A stretch of DNA of 64,000 nucleotides. Origin: Piper betle (Eukaryota > Streptophyta > Magnoliopsida > Piperales > Piperaceae). The stretch covers positions 89,041 to 153,040 of the forward strand of contig JAURVB010006196.1 of the NCBI GenBank assembly GCA_033002965.1, read 5' to 3'. This document shows positions 61,511 to 64,000 of the stretch, one piece after another. The notes below the pieces were generated by a model, which had not been told where the DNA came from, did not search any database, and was given only the letters and a program-made list of their open reading frames with translations. Made by a program: the position numbers and the translations under genes. The first letter of the stretch is position 1; every line of letters starts with the position of its first letter.

Positions 61511-64000
61511 TCACTATATTAATAAAAAAATAAAATAAAATGATCACTATATTAATTTATTTTTCCTTCTTTTTCTTCCAAACGGAAGATAACGATAACA
61601 GTCATGAGTTTTTATTACCAATTGAGGCCCAACCTTCACCACCACCATGTTTATAGGAAATGCTCGTCATCACTCCATCAGATCCAACCTCTATAATCTA
61701 AAATACGATTTCATATACCCAAAGTTTTTGAGCTTCAAGTTAAACATATTATGGGTATAGTGCACAAGTTGAAACATAGTTTATTTGCTTTTAACTTGAA
61801 TTTTAATAGGAATTTTTATCGAGTCAAACATTGGCTACCGGAAGTTCAATATGGATGTCCAATTGCATGGACAAGCCCCCGGTCTATATGAGGCATTTTG
61901 GCCCATGAATGACATGTTTCATTGGGAGTTGGACTCGGTGATGCCGTAACAAATCTACTTTAGGAGCCTCCTCATTTATCTAAATCACTATAATCAGAAG
62001 AATTTTACTACTATTCTTCATACTCTAGCATTAGAATTAATTTTAACTAATAAGAGGGCTCTTACAGTCAGATTTACTGTGTATACCATGTATATAAACA
62101 ATTGTAAGGGCTACAAAAAAGCTATACATACTGATATAAACATATTCTCCAAAGTAAAAAAAATTGAGTCTTCCGATTCTAATTGATACACCACTCTTCA
62201 CAATAGATGTGATAAAATATGTGTATAAACAAATTATGCCGATTAATTATTCATACATATTTAGTTTAATTGCACCCAGCCACTTCATAGGTTACACCGT
62301 ATTTACAAATTTGAGTTTGAGACCTGTACATTTTCCTAATTGTTGTGTGATAAAAAGTTTGTACCATATGTATATTCGACCACAATCCACTTCTTATTTC
62401 GAATTATTTATGAAAAAACGCTAGTATTTTGTCTTGATGATGAAAAGTGCGAATGACCATAAACCTGGACCTGAATAAATAAAATATGCAATGAGATAAA
62501 TTAAGTATGTTATTCATTGGTCATCATTTTAAGAAGAGAAAATCCATCCAATTCTTTAAAAATGCAAACAACTATGGACAACATGAATATTATATGGAAT
62601 ATATGTAGATGATGACGTTGAAATTCACGATAATGATAATTACGTACTATCATTATATGGTTATTATTAAAGTTAGTTAATTAATATAATTATTATCACT
62701 ATTAATATCATAATCAATCTTATCAAATAACCCAAGGACTTTTAACTTTAATTGGCATTGGATAAGATTGATGATCATCAAACCCACTTCGTCCTCTTAG
62801 CATGAAATTTATTAAAAGAGAACATTTGAATTATGTAATTTTAGTTTTCTAGGACATGGTTAATATGGTTAGTTTTGTGAAATATGTGTTCTTTGGGCAA
62901 TTAACCTCAAATATTGGTAATGTTTTAAATATTGTATCAATTACATTTACCAATACTGGATATATTTGATTCGATGGCCATATATATCGAACCAAGCTCA
63001 AAATTTTAGAATAATAAATAAAATATTTTATTATATATTAACAATAAATGTACATTTTGCCATCATTATTTAATTAAATATAGGTTAAAATATTATAGAT
63101 TTTTTTTTAAAAAAACTGATTTTTGGAAAACTTTAGAGGAATTAAAAATGGCATGAATCATTGATACTAGTACTGTATTAAATAACAAATCATCTAATTA
63201 TCCCAATAAACAGCTTTCTTAAAATTTAAAATAAAAGAGTTAATTGCGGAAGAAGTCATTAGTCGAGGTTGATTATATCATCAACACTATATAAAACTGA
63301 TGAATTAGATATTAGGACAATTGCTAGATTCTAGAAATATATCAAATTCCACTGTTGAACACTGAATCAAAATAGCAGCATGATTCCTCAATCAATCATA
63401 CATCTAAGTGACACCCATTTGTGAGTTCGTAATTACGATGAAATTACAATCTCAAATTGTTAATACATCATCTTATTTTTTAGTGTACGGGCTTACATCA
63501 AGAAGGACATCTGAAGAGAAAACTTATCTAGCTTTTTTTAACAACGAAGCAAAACTCATGCCATTGACAATATGATCTTCCTAAAGGATGAAGATGATGA
63601 CGATAAATTATATTCCATTAGGACAAAAATTAAAGGAGCTTGATCTTTGAAGTATCAACGTCTTCCTAAAAAATACTTGATGGGAGTAGTTAGTTCCCTT
63701 GAAAGAGAAGCAGGCCGTGTATGACCTTCGCACTTAGCCATCATCTCCAACCTCTGGTGGTCAACATTATATGCATGTTGCAACCAATTAATGTTTCTCT
63801 TATATATAACAATCACCACATAACCCTTTTAAAAAATTGGAAGTGTTAGTGTAATATTGTGTTGAAGATAATTATGTGTCTTTTAATTCTCCTCAAGTCA
63901 ATTTAAGATGAGCCATATTGGTTTAAGTGATGGTAAAAACGTCACTAATATTCCTGTTCCAATTATATAAATAATCTCCTTTATTTTATTTCATTTTCTC
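61511..64000. other. AT-rich intergenic DNA to the window end
   Basis: No gene, RNA or defined repeat could be supported. Confidence 0.4.

Overview
This is nuclear DNA from a flowering plant. Split plant genes with GT-AG introns sit in very AT-rich, transposon-filled intergenic DNA. The ABA-receptor gene is intronless and very GC-rich, and the p24 and glucose-transporter first exons are also GC-rich; that contrast suggests a monocot, but this is an inference. No bacterial, organellar, rRNA, tRNA or CRISPR features were recognised.

Layout. 1-3805: remains of LTR retrotransposons. 4555-6205 (+): intact 3' exons of a sorting nexin 2 (SNX2) gene. 9677-10258: a GC-rich element bracketed by (TA)n. 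10339-14964 (+): a CLASSY-type SNF2 gene (RNA-directed DNA methylation) broken by stops, frameshifts and a ~547-bp insertion. 15822-17871 (-): a nine-exon SLP1-like chloroplast phosphatase with frameshifts. 19171-21642 (-): a solo LTR that itself carries a ~1-kb insert. 22070-22340: a gibberellin 20-oxidase exon fragment. 23816-26400 (+): a p24-delta cargo receptor with one 1-nt lesion. 26639-27832 (-): a degenerate PPR gene. 33182-33841 (-): an intact PYR/PYL/RCAR ABA receptor. 41190-45327 (+): a deleted Copia element containing a second solo LTR. 46109-47955 (-): a TRICHOME BIREFRINGENCE-LIKE O-acetyltransferase gene, with an inverted partial copy at 45364-45529. 49672-54417 (-): a degenerate Copia element with a nested TRIM and a GC-rich element. 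54418-54758: a compact GC-rich element between two (TA)n tracts. 56275-59107 (-): the 5' half of an SGB1-like plastidic glucose transporter.

The genes do not form a pathway or operon. What unites the window is its transposon history. The most interesting signal is a family of GC-rich elements that carry paired hairpins built on CCGTTGGAT/ATCCAACGG and lie inside or beside TA microsatellites. One copy can be compared with an unoccupied TA site in a sister LTR in the same window. The family resembles, in niche, the rice Micron elements that target microsatellites.

Single-base indels, several in short C/G runs, break otherwise conserved genes (p24, TBL, SLP1, SGB1, CLASSY), whereas SNX2 and PYL are clean. 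Either several genes are decaying or the assembly contains indel errors; pseudogene labels should be read with that in mind.
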